DNA of 64,000 nt from NCBI RefSeq assembly GCF_014650895.1, contig NZ_BMVV01000007.1, positions 186,001 through 250,000 on the forward strand. Reading direction: 5' to 3'. Each line of letters starts with the position of its first letter. The stretch's first letter is position 1. A program made the translations under genes and the position numbers. This document shows, one piece after another, positions 49,384 through 58,367 of this stretch. Below the pieces are notes generated by a model. It saw nothing but the letters and a program-made list of their open reading frames with translations. It had not been told where the DNA came from and did no database searches. The DNA comes from Streptomyces omiyaensis. GTDB taxonomy: Bacteria; Actinomycetota; Actinomycetes; Streptomycetales; Streptomycetaceae.

Positions 49384-52007
49384 CCACGTCCGCCCCCGCC
49401 ACCGGATCGAGGGTGCGTCCCGTCGGCCCCCACCTCGTGATCACGTCCGAGGAGACGGCACCGGCCCTGACGGCAGCCCTCGGCGGTCTTCCCCCACTGC
49501 CCGGCGCGCTCCTGATCCTGGCCGCGGCACAGGACGCGGCCCCGGTGCTCCGCCGGAGCCTTCCGGACCTGGTGGCCCTCGCCGTGGAACGCGGAGCGAC
49601 AAGCCTGGTGCTGGCGGCCTCGGGCCTCGCCGCGACGGGCCCCGACGGCAGGCGCCCGGTCGAGGCCGTCGCGGCGACGGCGGACTTCACGGTGATCGCC
49701 CCGGACGGCGTGGTCAGCATCGAACCGGACGGCACGCTGCGGATCGCGGAGCCGGGAAGCTGGTGGAGCACGGAGCCGGGGGAACAGCCGCGCCGACTGG
49801 CGGCCGACTGGCCGCCGGCGGCTGGGGACGAGGCTCCGGGGCGGAGCGGGCGCGCGGAGCCCGGCCCCGGCCTGGGCGAGGGGCTCGGCCAGGCCGGGAA
49901 CCCCGACCCGAGTGAGGATCCCGGCCGGGAAGGGCGTCGCGACGGGATCGAGGAACCCGACCGGGAGGAACACCCCGACCCGAGTGAGGATCCCGACCGG
50001 GAAGGGCGTCCTGACCGGATCGCGGAGCCCGACCGGGACAAGCACCCCGATCGGGCGGAGGATCCGCTCCCGCCGCCCGCGCCCCCGGTCCCCATGGTGG
50101 CGGAGTCCCGGGCCGGTGCGCACGGGTTCGGTGCGGCGCCGGTGGAAGGGGCGGTACCGGTGACGGGCGCGGCACCGGTGGAGGACGAGGGCCGTTCCGT
50201 GCGGGGCGGGTTCTGGCTGGGGGACCTGCCCGAAGCGGCCGAGCAGCTGATCGGCGTCCACCCGGACGCCTTCCTCCTGGGCGTCGGCTCACCTCGGCGG
50301 CCGTCGCTTCCCACCGCCGAACTCCTCGACCGCGTACCGGAGGCGGCGAAGGACGCGGCGGACCTGCTGCTGGCCGCACCGTGGGCCGCTCCGTCCGAGC
50401 TGATCGCCATGGCCGTGGCCCTCGCGGAACATCTCGGCCGCACGGTGCGCGCGGCCGTCGGCCTCCCCGTACGCACGGCCGACGACCACGCCACCACGCT
50501 CCTCGACGAGCGGGCCGCACCCACCTGGCAGCCCCTGCTGCTCGAACTCGCCGCCTCGCCCGAGCACCGTCGCGTGGTCCCGTCCGCGTGGCTGCGACTG
50601 CCCGGACGGGACGCACCGGCCCCTGCCGTGCACCGGAGCACGGACCTGGAGGACTGGCTACTGGAGTCCGTACCGGCGGGGCTCTGGCTGCGCCCGGCAG
50701 GACCCGTACCGGACCTCCGCCCCCGGACGCTGCGCCCCGACCCCGTGCGTCCCGTCCTGGTCGTGGGCGGCGGGGACGTGCGCATCGGACCCGAGGTCTG
50801 GGCGGCGCTTCCCTGGGTGTCGGCGATGCTGCCGGGCCCGGGCGCGACGGAGCCGCACGGACTGCTGGTCCACGGGAGCGAGGCCGAGGAGGCGGAGGGC
50901 AGGGCCCGAGCCACGGCGCTGGACCTGAACTGGCTGGATCCCCGGACGACCTGGCCCGCGCCCGAGGCCTTGTCGTCGCCGGAGGCCGCACCGGACTCCG
51001 AAGGCACGCCGGAAGCCGGGCTCGAGCCGGGTCCCGGACCCGCCGCGCCCCGGGTGGTGCTCGGGCCGGGTGCCGGTGCCCCGGAGCCGGATCCGCATGC
51101 GCCGGGCCCGCACGCGTGGGAGACGACACCGCCGACCGAGCGGGACCGGCAGCCCGAACCCGCCACCGCTCCGGTCGCACCGCCCGGCCCCGACGCCCCG
51201 GTGCGAGCGGTCCCGGTCCCGGTCCCGGACCGGCCCGTCCGGCCGGCGCCGGCACCCGCAGCGCCCAGCGGCCCCGGGGACCGTGCGGCCCTCCGGGACC
51301 TCCTCGGCGAGCGGTACCACGTCCTCGCGGGCAGGACGGAACTCCTGGCTTCCCGGCTGCCGTCGCTGCGCTCCACGGCCCAGGACGACCTCAAGCCGGA
51401 CATGGTCGCCATCGCGGTGTACCAGGCCGACACCCCCGACCCGGTGTCCCGGGCGGGACTCGCCGAGGCGGCGCGGGCAGCGGCACCGGGCCCCTTCACG
51501 CCGCTGCTGCGCTGCCTCGGCTCGGGCCTGCGCAGGCTGCCGGGTCACTACGGGGCCGTCATGCTCGCCGCCCCCGCCGAGGCGGTGCCGCTGGACCGGT
51601 ACGTGCCCGGCGCCGTCATCGTCGAGCCCGCCGCCGTGGCGGCCGTACCGGCCTGCGACGCGGAGCTGGAGGGCGCGGTCGAGTTCGGGATCTGGTCCAC
51701 CACCGGCCGTCGTACGGCCGTCTTCCTCGGCACGGACGACGAACCGGAGGTGGTGTTCCCGCCGGGCACCGCCTTCACGGTCCTGGCCCTGAACATCGCG
51801 GAGGACGACGCGTCCCCGATCCGGGTCCTGCTCCGCGAGGTGTCGCCCGCGGAGGGGGTGGACAGCCGTGTCCGGGAGCGCGACGCCCAGGCCCGTGCAC
51901 GCCTCGTCGACTGGTTCGAGCGCCGGGACATGCTGGAACCCCACGACCGCCGCCCCCTGCCCGACGCGTCGCGCTTTCACACGGCACCCGGAGCGGCTCC
52001 GGGATGA
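49380..52007 (+). CDS. 875-residue T7SS-locus protein with degenerate ADP-ribosyltransferase-like C-terminus
   Basis: 875 residues from ATG 49380, overlapping the eccC stop by 4 bases. Residues 1-140 form an alpha/beta domain (HLVITSEETAPALTAALGGL). A long acidic, repeat-rich linker (DPSEDPDREGRPDRIAEPDR-like, ~165-245) follows, then a middle alpha/beta domain and a second Pro-rich linker. The last ~170 residues (RCLGSGLRRLPGHYG, EFGIWSTTGRRTAVFLG, EVVFPPGTAFTVLALN) resemble the ADP-ribosyltransferase exoenzyme layout R...STS...E.E. The usual Arg is not evident and STS reads STT, so it is probably catalytically degenerate. Fixed coupling to eccC points to an accessory role in secretion. Confidence 0.75.
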   Translation: MTTSAPATGSRVRPVGPHLVITSEETAPALTAALGGLPPLPGALLILAAAQDAAPVLRRSLPDLVALAVERGATSLVLAASGLAATGPDGRRPVEAVAATADFTVIAPDGVVSIEPDGTLRIAEPGSWWSTEPGEQPRRLAADWPPAAGDEAPGRSGRAEPGPGLGEGLGQAGNPDPSEDPGREGRRDGIEEPDREEHPDPSEDPDREGRPDRIAEPDRDKHPDRAEDPLPPPAPPVPMVAESRAGAHGFGAAPVEGAVPVTGAAPVEDEGRSVRGGFWLGDLPEAAEQLIGVHPDAFLLGVGSPRRPSLPTAELLDRVPEAAKDAADLLLAAPWAAPSELIAMAVALAEHLGRTVRAAVGLPVRTADDHATTLLDERAAPTWQPLLLELAASPEHRRVVPSAWLRLPGRDAPAPAVHRSTDLEDWLLESVPAGLWLRPAGPVPDLRPRTLRPDPVRPVLVVGGGDVRIGPEVWAALPWVSAMLPGPGATEPHGLLVHGSEAEEAEGRARATALDLNWLDPRTTWPAPEALSSPEAAPDSEGTPEAGLEPGPGPAAPRVVLGPGAGAPEPDPHAPGPHAWETTPPTERDRQPEPATAPVAPPGPDAPVRAVPVPVPDRPVRPAPAPAAPSGPGDRAALRDLLGERYHVLAGRTELLASRLPSLRSTAQDDLKPDMVAIAVYQADTPDPVSRAGLAEAARAAAPGPFTPLLRCLGSGLRRLPGHYGAVMLAAPAEAVPLDRYVPGAVIVEPAAVAAVPACDAELEGAVEFGIWSTTGRRTAVFLGTDDEPEVVFPPGTAFTVLALNIAEDDASPIRVLLREVSPAEGVDSRVRERDAQARARLVDWFERRDMLEPHDRRPLPDASRFHTAPGAAPG

Positions 52008-52564
52008 GCGACGGCTCGCGCCGAGGAGGCCGCCGGGCCGGGGCGACGGAAGAGGAGGGGGAAGGCGACGCCGGTACCGAGGGGGCTCCACCACGCTCCG
52101 CGCGCGTCCCCCGTCCCCGCGGGGCACGGCTGCCGTTCGGCCACGGGCCGCGCGCACCGCGGGACCCGCGCGGAGAAGCGGTGAACCGCCCGGCTCCTCT
52201 GCGACCTGTCGTGGGCTCCTCGCGGACGGCGGACCCGGTGGGTGGGGGCGACGTGCCGTTGCGCCCGTCGGTCGGCCAGGCGCTCGGTCGTCGGCGGCGG
52301 CCGGGGGCGGAGGCGTGCGGGCGCGCGTAAGTGCGGGAAGGCATTGTACGCCTCCTTTCCGACATTTCTTCCCATTAGGCATTTTTCTTGGCGAAAAAGG
52401 TGGATTGTTCCCTTTTGTGGGGCTAGCGTGGACGCAGACAGTAATTCGAATGCATATTCGATCCGAGTGGCGGCCACGCAGGCGCACGTCCTGCCGGACG
52501 AGGACCTCGTCCCCTGTCGGCCGGGCCCGCCCGGAACCGCCGTCGCAGACGCCAGGAGAACGGC
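52008..52564. promoter_or_regulatory. 557-base regulatory gap with AT-rich core
   Basis: No convincing gene. The first ~300 bases are GC-rich. From about 52330 to 52470 the base composition drops sharply (runs such as GCATTTTTCTTGGCGAAAAA), unlike anything else in the window. It contains the inverted repeat TTTTTC-ttggc-GAAAAA (52382-52398) and the SOS-box-like palindrome at 52446-52461. It should hold the promoter of the Sak4-ssb-recA-ruvB operon; a weak -10 TAGCGT is at 52424-52429. A TGAACC string near 52183 lacks a CGTT box. Confidence 0.55.
52446..52461 (+). promoter_or_regulatory. SOS-box-like palindrome (candidate LexA operator)
   Basis: TCGAAT-GCAT-ATTCGA: perfect 6-base arms around 4 bases. 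The actinobacterial LexA consensus is TCGAAC-N4-GTTCGA, so this differs by one symmetric base per arm. It lies 103 bases before an operon with recA, ssb and ruvB paralogues. Confidence 0.6.
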
Positions 52565-53593
52565 GTGAACCTCACCTTCACCACCGCCACCAAGGAACAG
52601 GCCAAGGCCCGCGTCGCGCTCGCCGGCCCCACCGGGGCGGGCAAGACCTACACCGCTCTGGTCGCCGCCGCCGGGCTCGGCGAGCGGGTCGCCCTGATCG
52701 ACACCGAGCACGGCAGCGCCGCCAAGTACGCCGACGAGTTCGCCTTCGACACCCTCCCGCTCACGACCTTCGAGCCCACCACCCTCGTCGACGCGCTCGC
52801 CGTGGCCGCCCACGAGGGCTACGACGTCATGATCGTCGACTCCCTGAGCCACTTCTGGTCCGGTACCGGCGGCATGCTGGAGCAGGTCGACAACGCGGCC
52901 AAGCGCCTCGGCGCGGGCGGCAGCTTCGCCGGCTGGAAGGAGGCCCGGCCCCAGGAGCGGGCGATGATCGACGCCCTGCTCGCCTACCCCGGTCACCTCA
53001 TCGTCACCATGCGCACCAAGACCGAGTACGTCGTGGAGGCCGACGAGCGCGGCCGCAAGGTGCCGCGCAAGATCGGGCTCAAGCCCGAGCAGCGGGAGGG
53101 CATCGAGTACGAATTCGACATCGTCGGCGATCTCGACCACGAGAACACCCTGGTGATCTCCAAGTCCCGCGCGAAACCGCTGTCCGGGACGGTGCTCCAC
53201 CGGCCGGGCCCGGAGTTCGCCGAGGCCGTCCTCGACTGGCTGCAGGCCGGCAAGCCCGTCCCCTCCGTCTCCGACTACGTCACGGCGGCGACCGCGCCGG
53301 GCGCCGGCCACGAGGAACTGCGCGTCCTGTACGAGGAGGCCCGCCGGCACAACCTGCTGGGCGCCGCCGTCCTGGACGACGCCGGGGAGACCCGCACGCT
53401 CGGCCAGCTGATCGTGAGCTACGGCACCGCGGCGGCGAGGAACAGGGTCGCCGAGGACGTCGAGTCCGGGGCCGGAGCCAAGCGGGAGAACGGGGCCGCG
53501 CGGAAGAACGGGACGGAGCCGAAGAACGGGGCGGAGCAGGAGAGCGGGACCGGGCGGAAGAACGGGACCGCACGGAAGGGCGGGTCCGCATGA
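52565..53593 (+). CDS. Phage-type RecA-fold ATPase, Sak4-like
   Basis: 342 residues from GTG 52565 (AGGAGAAC upstream). Residues ~12-230 are a RecA-like AAA domain with Walker A GPTGAGKTYTA (residues 21-28), IDTEHGSAAKYAD, and Walker B VMIVDSLSHFWSG. This layout, with the GGMLEQVD and KVPRKIGLKPEQREGIEYEF segments, matches the Sak4 family of phage single-strand DNA annealing/recombination ATPases. The C-terminal ~60 residues are low-complexity repeats (KNGTEPKNGAEQESGTG). It heads a coupled operon with ssb, recA and ruvB. The next start overlaps its stop (ATGA). Confidence 0.82.
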   Translation: MNLTFTTATKEQAKARVALAGPTGAGKTYTALVAAAGLGERVALIDTEHGSAAKYADEFAFDTLPLTTFEPTTLVDALAVAAHEGYDVMIVDSLSHFWSGTGGMLEQVDNAAKRLGAGGSFAGWKEARPQERAMIDALLAYPGHLIVTMRTKTEYVVEADERGRKVPRKIGLKPEQREGIEYEFDIVGDLDHENTLVISKSRAKPLSGTVLHRPGPEFAEAVLDWLQAGKPVPSVSDYVTAATAPGAGHEELRVLYEEARRHNLLGAAVLDDAGETRTLGQLIVSYGTAAARNRVAEDVESGAGAKRENGAARKNGTEPKNGAEQESGTGRKNGTARKGGSA

Positions 53594-54105
53594 GCCTCAA
53601 GGAGCACGCCACCCGGGTCGCCGTGCTCCGGGTGCTGCGCGACGCCGTCGACACCGAGTACGGGGCCGAGCGCCACGAGGTCCTCCAGGAGCTGCGCGCG
53701 GCCCGCGCCGAACTCGACCTGAAGTCGGTCCGGGTGACCCTGCCGGACGACACGCCGGTGGCCACCCTCACCCTCGTCGACCCCCGGCCGGTGGTCGTGG
53801 TCGCCGACGAGGAGTCCTTCACCGCCTGGGTCGCCGACAACCACCCCGGCGAGGTGGAGACGCTGGTCCGGGTGCGCCCCGGCTGGCAGCGGCAGTTCCT
53901 CGCCCGGCTGAGCCGCCTCGATCCGGTCGCCGACCCGCACACCGGCGAGGCGATCCCGGGACTGGGCGTGCTGTCGCCCTCCGAACCGCGGTCGTTCAGC
54001 CTGCGTCCCCTGCCCGGCGGGCGGGAACGGATCGCCCGCGCCCTGCGCACCGGCACGCTCGACCTGCACCGGCTGCTCCCCCTGGAGGGCGGCGAGAACC
54101 CGTGA
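53590..54105 (+). CDS. Phage-type hypothetical protein, recombination operon
   Basis: 171 residues from ATG 53590, overlapping the Sak4-like stop (ATGA). It is soluble, with helical N-terminus (LKEHATRVAVLRVLRDAVDT, GAERHEVLQELRAARAELDL) and a beta-rich centre (SVRVTLPDDTPVATLTLVDP). I recall similar unnamed proteins directly downstream of Sak4-like ATPases in actinophage genomes, which supports a recombination or replication role, but no domain is named. Its stop overlaps the next GTG start (GTGA), so the two are coupled. Confidence 0.7.
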   Translation: MSLKEHATRVAVLRVLRDAVDTEYGAERHEVLQELRAARAELDLKSVRVTLPDDTPVATLTLVDPRPVVVVADEESFTAWVADNHPGEVETLVRVRPGWQRQFLARLSRLDPVADPHTGEAIPGLGVLSPSEPRSFSLRPLPGGRERIARALRTGTLDLHRLLPLEGGENP

Positions 54106-54893
54106 CCGCCGTCGCGGCCCACCCCGGCCGGGACGCGCTCGGCACGGTGTGGTTCCTGGTCTCCCGAGCCGGTCACCTCGATTGCGGCCGCTGGACGTTC
54201 GGGGACGGCAAGCGGCTGCGGTGCGCCTGCGGGGCCGTCCTGTACGCGTACCGGCAGCCGGCGGACGCGGCGGGGAGCGGCGCACCGGCGACGGCCGGGA
54301 CGCTCCCCCGCGGAGAGGAGGAGCGCATGCTGCCGGCCGAGACGGCCCAACTCGTCGCCCTGGTCGCGGCGATGTGCCCGTCGATGCACCTGGAGGACAC
54401 CACCACGGACGCCTGGCACCTGCTGCTCGCCGACCTGGACGTCGCCGACGTGCGGGCTGCCGTGACCCGGCTGGGCGGGCAGCGGTCCCGCATCGCCGCC
54501 GCCGACATCCGCGCCGAGGTCCGGGCGATCCGGGAGGAGCGGCTCGCCCGCAACCCGCTGCCGCTCCCGGACAGCGACCCCGACGACCCGGTCCGCTACC
54601 GCGCCGAACTCCTCGCGCTGGTGACCGCGATCGCCTCGGGGCGGCGGGTCCGGCGCACCCCCGCCGCCCCGGCCGCTCCGCCCTCCCGCCCCACCGGACC
54701 GAAGCGCGACCCGCGCGTCCGCTCCCTCCGCGTGCCCTGCCCCTGGTGCGGGGCCGCCGCGGGCCGTCCCTGCACCGTCCCCCGGCTCGGAACCCCGCTG
54801 AGGAGGGCCCCCGCCCACCAGGCGCGGCTCCTCGCGGCCGGGCTCACCGAGTCCGGGCCGAGGCGGACGGGGGAAGCGGGGCGGATCCGATGA
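54102..54893 (+). CDS. Zinc-ribbon/phage replication protein, apparent fusion
   Basis: 263 residues from GTG 54102. Residues 1-55 hold a small Cys-containing segment (DCGRWTFGDGKRLRCACGAV). From residue 76 (MLPAETAQLVALVAAMCPSM) it looks like a phage helicase-loader/replication protein (DAWHLLLADLDVADVRAAVT, ADIRAEVRAIREERLARNPL). A C-terminal zinc knuckle, VPCPWCGAAAGRPCTVP followed by a His-containing AHQARLLAAG, ends it. An excellent ribosome site GGAGAGGAGGAG lies just before the in-frame ATG 54327, so a second 188-residue product is likely, and the N-terminal part may be a separate gene fused by loss of a stop. Confidence 0.7.
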   Translation: MTAVAAHPGRDALGTVWFLVSRAGHLDCGRWTFGDGKRLRCACGAVLYAYRQPADAAGSGAPATAGTLPRGEEERMLPAETAQLVALVAAMCPSMHLEDTTTDAWHLLLADLDVADVRAAVTRLGGQRSRIAAADIRAEVRAIREERLARNPLPLPDSDPDDPVRYRAELLALVTAIASGRRVRRTPAAPAAPPSRPTGPKRDPRVRSLRVPCPWCGAAAGRPCTVPRLGTPLRRAPAHQARLLAAGLTESGPRRTGEAGRIR

Positions 54894-55054
54894 CCGCCCC
54901 GGCCCGGGGAAAGGCCGCCCGTCGCACCCGCACCCCCACCCGTATCCCCGCCCGTATCCACACCCGAACCCGCACTCGTCCCCGCACAGGCACAGGCACA
55001 GGCGCGGGTGAGGAATCATCCGTCGCACGAGAGGAGAGCCGCCATGGCCGGTGA
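54890..55054 (+). CDS. Possible 54-residue Arg/Thr-rich peptide
   Basis: ATG 54890 overlaps the previous stop (ATGA) and runs to TGA 55052-55054, past the ssb start at 55044. The product is strikingly basic, dominated by Arg-Thr repeats ([20 protein letters not shown]). A coupled start is in its favour; the simple repetitive composition and lack of a ribosome site are against. It might only be spacer DNA. Confidence 0.3.
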   Translation: MTAPARGKAARRTRTPTRIPARIHTRTRTRPRTGTGTGAGEESSVAREESRHGR

Positions 55055-55547
55055 AACCGTCATCACCGTCGTCGGCAACCTGACCGACGACCCCGAGCTG
55101 CGCCTCACCCCGTCCGGCGACGCGGTCGCGCACTTCACCGTCGCCTCCACGCCCCGCACCTTCGACCGGCAGAGCAACGAGTGGCGGGACGCCGAAACGC
55201 TGTTCCTGCGCTGCTCGGTCTGGCGGCAGGAGGCGGAGCACGTCGCCGGGTCCCTGACCCGCGGCACCCGCGTCATCGTCCAGGGGCGGCTGCGCCAGCG
55301 GACGTACGAGACCCGGGAGGGCGAGAGGCGGACCGTCGTCGAGCTGGAGGCCGACGAGATCGGCCCCTCGCTGCGGTTCGCCGCCGCGACGATCGTCAGG
55401 CCCCCGCACACCGGCGTCCCCGCCGGCTCCCGCGGCGGCCCCCGTCCTCCCGCCGAGGACCCGTTCACCCGGCCCGGCGGCGGTGAGCGGCCGGTCCCCG
55501 CCGAGAGCGGAGCACACGCCCCCCGAGGGGAGGCGGAGCCCTTCTGA
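55044..55547 (+). CDS. ssb: Single-stranded DNA-binding protein, paralogue
   Basis: 167 residues from ATG 55044, with GAGGAGAG upstream. The OB fold spans residues 1-~110: [77 protein letters not shown] Pro/Gly-rich tail ends in EAEPF, a reduced version of the acidic DDIPF-type tip that recruits repair proteins. Streptomyces have a main ssb near rpsF and a second one; this is a third setting, inside a recombination operon. It coats single-stranded DNA and should support the RecA and Sak4-like partners. Confidence 0.92.
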   Translation: MAGETVITVVGNLTDDPELRLTPSGDAVAHFTVASTPRTFDRQSNEWRDAETLFLRCSVWRQEAEHVAGSLTRGTRVIVQGRLRQRTYETREGERRTVVELEADEIGPSLRFAAATIVRPPHTGVPAGSRGGPRPPAEDPFTRPGGGERPVPAESGAHAPRGEAEPF

Positions 55548-55607
55548 CGGGCCGGCGCACCCGTGCGACGGCCGCGCCCCCCCACCGCACCCATCCGAGG
55601 CGGACCC

Positions 55608-56777
55608 ATGAAGGAACAGGATCGCGAGGAAGCGCTCGAACTCGCCCTCGCCCAGATAGAGAAACGATTCGGTACAGGCTCGGTGATGCGCCTGGGCGAC
55701 GAGCCCGGGGACCCCGTGGAGACCACCCCCACCGGCTCGATCGCCCTGGACCTCGCCCTCGGCGTCGGCGGTCTGCCGCGCGGCCGCGTCGTGGAGATCT
55801 ACGGCCCGGAGTCCTCCGGCAAGACGACCCTGGCCCTGCACGCCATGGCCAACGCGCAGAAGGCCGGCAGGACCGCGGCGTTCATCGACGCCGAGTACGG
55901 CCTCGACATCGAGTACGCCAGGCGCCTCGGCGTCGACACCGACGCCCTGCTGGTCTGCCAGCCGGACAACGGCGAACAGGCCCTGCAGATCGCCGACACC
56001 CTCATCCACTCCGGCGCCCTGGGCCTCGTCGTCATCGACTCCGTCGCCGCGCTCGTCCCGCGCGCGGAGATCGAGGGCGAGATGGGCGACCCGCACGTCG
56101 GCCTGCAGGCCCGGCTCATGAGCCAGGCGCTCCGGAAGACCGCCGGCGCGCTGGGCCACTCCGGAACCACGATGATCTTCATCAACCAGCTCCGCGAGAA
56201 GATCGGCGTGATGTTCGGCTCCCCGGAGACCACGACCGGCGGCCGCGCCCTGAGGTTCTACGCCTCGGTCCGCCTGGACATCCGCCGGATCGAGACCCTC
56301 AAGGACGGCACCGGGCCGGTGGGCAACCGCACCCGCGTCAAGGTGGCCAAGAACAAGGTCGCGCCGCCGTTCCGGCAGGCCGAGTTCGACATCCTCTACG
56401 GCCGGGGCATCAGCCGCGAGGGCGAGCTGATCGACCTGGGCGTGGAGCACGGCGTCGTCCGCAAGGCCGGCACCTGGTACACGTACGAGGGCGAGCGGCT
56501 CGGCCAGGGCAGGGAGAACGCCCGCGCCTTCCTGGAGGACGACCCCGGCCTCACCGGCCGGATCGAGCGGAAGGTCAGGGACGGACTCGGCATCGGGGCG
56601 AAGGGGGAGACCCCGGCGGCGGAGCCCCGGGCCGGCACGGCGAACCGGCCGGCCGCACCCGGCACCGTGCCGTTCGACCCGGCCGCGGCCGGTCGGCGCC
56701 TCACCGGGACGCCTCCGCCGGCCCTGACCGGTCCGGCCCCCCGCGTCCTCCTCGACGGCACCCCGGCCGGGCCGTGA
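55608..56777 (+). CDS. recA: Second RecA recombinase
   Basis: 389 residues from ATG 55608 (GAGGCGG upstream). The RecA core is intact: Walker A GPESSGKT (residues 66-73), [13 protein letters not shown], Walker [15 protein letters not shown], loop 1 [20 protein letters not shown], and loop 2 [19 protein letters not shown]. Changes from the housekeeping protein include [13 protein letters not shown] in place of DAEHALDPEYAKK and a 55-residue Pro/Ala-rich tail. The chromosomal Streptomyces recA sits with recX; this copy instead lies with ssb and ruvB, so it is a paralogue. RecA forms filaments on single-stranded DNA and drives strand exchange. Confidence 0.93.
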   Translation: MKEQDREEALELALAQIEKRFGTGSVMRLGDEPGDPVETTPTGSIALDLALGVGGLPRGRVVEIYGPESSGKTTLALHAMANAQKAGRTAAFIDAEYGLDIEYARRLGVDTDALLVCQPDNGEQALQIADTLIHSGALGLVVIDSVAALVPRAEIEGEMGDPHVGLQARLMSQALRKTAGALGHSGTTMIFINQLREKIGVMFGSPETTTGGRALRFYASVRLDIRRIETLKDGTGPVGNRTRVKVAKNKVAPPFRQAEFDILYGRGISREGELIDLGVEHGVVRKAGTWYTYEGERLGQGRENARAFLEDDPGLTGRIERKVRDGLGIGAKGETPAAEPRAGTANRPAAPGTVPFDPAAAGRRLTGTPPPALTGPAPRVLLDGTPAGP

Positions 56778-57955
56778 AGACCGGCCCGCCGCTCCCTCGC
56801 ACCGGCGCGCGGCGCACGCCGGTGAACGGGGACGGCACCGCGCTCCCCGCCGCCGCGCCCCGGGACGGGACGCCGGCCCCGGGCGGGAGCACCGCCGGCC
56901 GGTCCACCGCTGCGGAGCCGGCCCGCCGGCCGGCCGCGCCCCCCGCCGACGGCGAGGAGCGGGCCACCGAGGCGGCGCTGCGCCCCAAGGGCCTGGACGG
57001 GTTCATCGGCCAGGAGCGGGTCCGCGAACAGCTCGACCTCGTCCTCAGGGCGGCCCGCCGGCGCGGCGCCACCGCCGACCACGTGCTGCTCTCCGGCGCC
57101 CCGGGGCTCGGCAAGACCACCCTGGCGATGATCATCGCCGCGGAGATGGAGGCCCCGCTGCGCATCACCTCCGGCCCGGCCATCCAGCACACCGGGGACC
57201 TGGCCGCGGTCCTGGCCTCGCTCACCGGGGGCGAGATCCTCTTCCTCGACGAGATCCACCGGATGTCCCGGCCCGCCGAGGAGATGCTCTACCTGGCGAT
57301 GGAGGACTTCCGCGTCGACGTCGTCGTCGGCACCGGCCTCGACGCGACCGCCATGTCCCTGGAGCTGCCGCCCTTCACCCTGGTCGGGGCCACCGTCCGG
57401 GCCGGCCTGCTGCTCCCGCCGCTGCGCGACCGCTTCGGCTTCACCGGCCACATGGAGTTCTACGACCCGGCCGAACTGGAGCGCGTCGTCCGCCGCTCCG
57501 CCCGGCTGCTGGGGGTGGAGATCGAGCCCGCGGGCGCCGCCGAGATCGCCGGCCGCTCCCGCGGCACGCCCCGCATCGCCAATCGCCTGCTGCGCCGGGT
57601 GCGGGACTACGCCCAGGTCACCGCGGACGGCGTGGTCACCCGCGAGATCGCGTCCGCGGCCCTGGGGGTCTACGAGGTCGACGGCCGTGGCCTGGACCGC
57701 TTGGACCGGGCCGTGCTGCGCGCCCTGCTGAAGCTGTTCGGCGGCGGACCGGTGGGCCTGGCCACCCTCGCGGTCGCCGTGGGCGAGGAGCGGGAGACGG
57801 TGGCGGAGGTCGCCGAGCCGTTCCTGGTCCGGGAGGGGCTGCTGGCCCGGACGCCCCGGGGACGGACCGCGACGCCCGCCGCATGGGCCCACTTCGGGCT
57901 CGTACCGCCGCCCGGGCCGCCCCCGGACGGCCTGCCCGGGGCCGCACCGGAGTGA
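56774..57955 (+). CDS. ruvB: Holliday-junction helicase RuvB, stand-alone paralogue
   Basis: 393 residues from GTG 56774, overlapping the recA stop (GTGA). About 65 residues of low-complexity N-terminus precede the RuvB fold: [18 protein letters not shown], Walker [10 protein letters not shown] (residues 108-115), Walker [12 protein letters not shown], sensor [11 protein letters not shown], and Arg finger LRDRFGF. The winged-helix C-terminus ([20 protein letters not shown]) is present. RuvB pumps branch migration with RuvA. No ruvA or ruvC lies here; housekeeping ruvCAB is elsewhere in Streptomyces. It closes the recombination operon. Confidence 0.92.
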   Translation: MKTGPPLPRTGARRTPVNGDGTALPAAAPRDGTPAPGGSTAGRSTAAEPARRPAAPPADGEERATEAALRPKGLDGFIGQERVREQLDLVLRAARRRGATADHVLLSGAPGLGKTTLAMIIAAEMEAPLRITSGPAIQHTGDLAAVLASLTGGEILFLDEIHRMSRPAEEMLYLAMEDFRVDVVVGTGLDATAMSLELPPFTLVGATVRAGLLLPPLRDRFGFTGHMEFYDPAELERVVRRSARLLGVEIEPAGAAEIAGRSRGTPRIANRLLRRVRDYAQVTADGVVTREIASAALGVYEVDGRGLDRLDRAVLRALLKLFGGGPVGLATLAVAVGEERETVAEVAEPFLVREGLLARTPRGRTATPAAWAHFGLVPPPGPPPDGLPGAAPE

Positions 57956-58367
57956 CGGTCCCGGACGGGACGACCGGCCCGCGGCCCGCACCGGACGCCG
58001 GGACGGGGCCTCGGCGTCAGCGGGGACGGGCCATGGCCGTGACGCGCGCGCAGTCCACGCGCCGACGCGTCACGAGCGGGCACGTGGGGGACAGGAGGAC
58101 ACGCCCCCCGCAGGGCGCCGGTGCCCCGCGCCGCGACGGGGCGGGCGGGCCCGGGTGCCGGGGCGGCCGGCGGATCCCGGCGTGACGGAGGCACCGCCTC
58201 CGGCGCGCCCGGGCCGGGCCCCGCGGGCCCCGTCGGAGGCGGTGCTCCGGCCCGCGGGGGAAGCCGGGCACATGCTCCGGGCGCGACGGGGCAGTCGGTG
58301 GACATGAGGAGCCGCCGTCGAGGCGGGGCCACGGCCCGGGAGGGCCGTCCGATCACAGGGAGTCACG
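57956..58367. other. Gap between ruvB and the carboxylate-amine ligase gene
   Basis: 412 GC-rich bases without a supportable gene. It contains a 12-bp hairpin (58191-58245, listed separately). The ligase start has the ribosome site CAGGGAG at about 58355-58361. A minus-strand frame near 58017-58090 resembles a sulfur leader peptide but has no gene to control (see rejected items). Confidence 0.5.
58191..58245 (+). terminator. 12-bp hairpin after ruvB
   Basis: GCACCGCCTCCG at 58191-58202 pairs with CGGAGGCGGTGC at 58234-58245 (12 bp). The 31-base loop is itself rich in complementary G/C runs. It probably ends the recombination operon. Confidence 0.55.

Noticed and set aside
52183..52215. TGAACC box before the recombination operon
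   Set aside because: No CGTT box 17 bases later, and too far from any start.
52008..58000. Whole recombination operon as a prophage
   Set aside because: No integrase, terminase, capsid, tail or attachment repeats were seen in the window.
58017..58090. Minus-strand frame ending TCPLVTRRRVDCARVTAMARPR, similar to sulfur leader peptides (RRxVDxxRV)
   Set aside because: No ribosome site or promoter, no C-terminal Cys cluster, and no minus-strand gene downstream to control.
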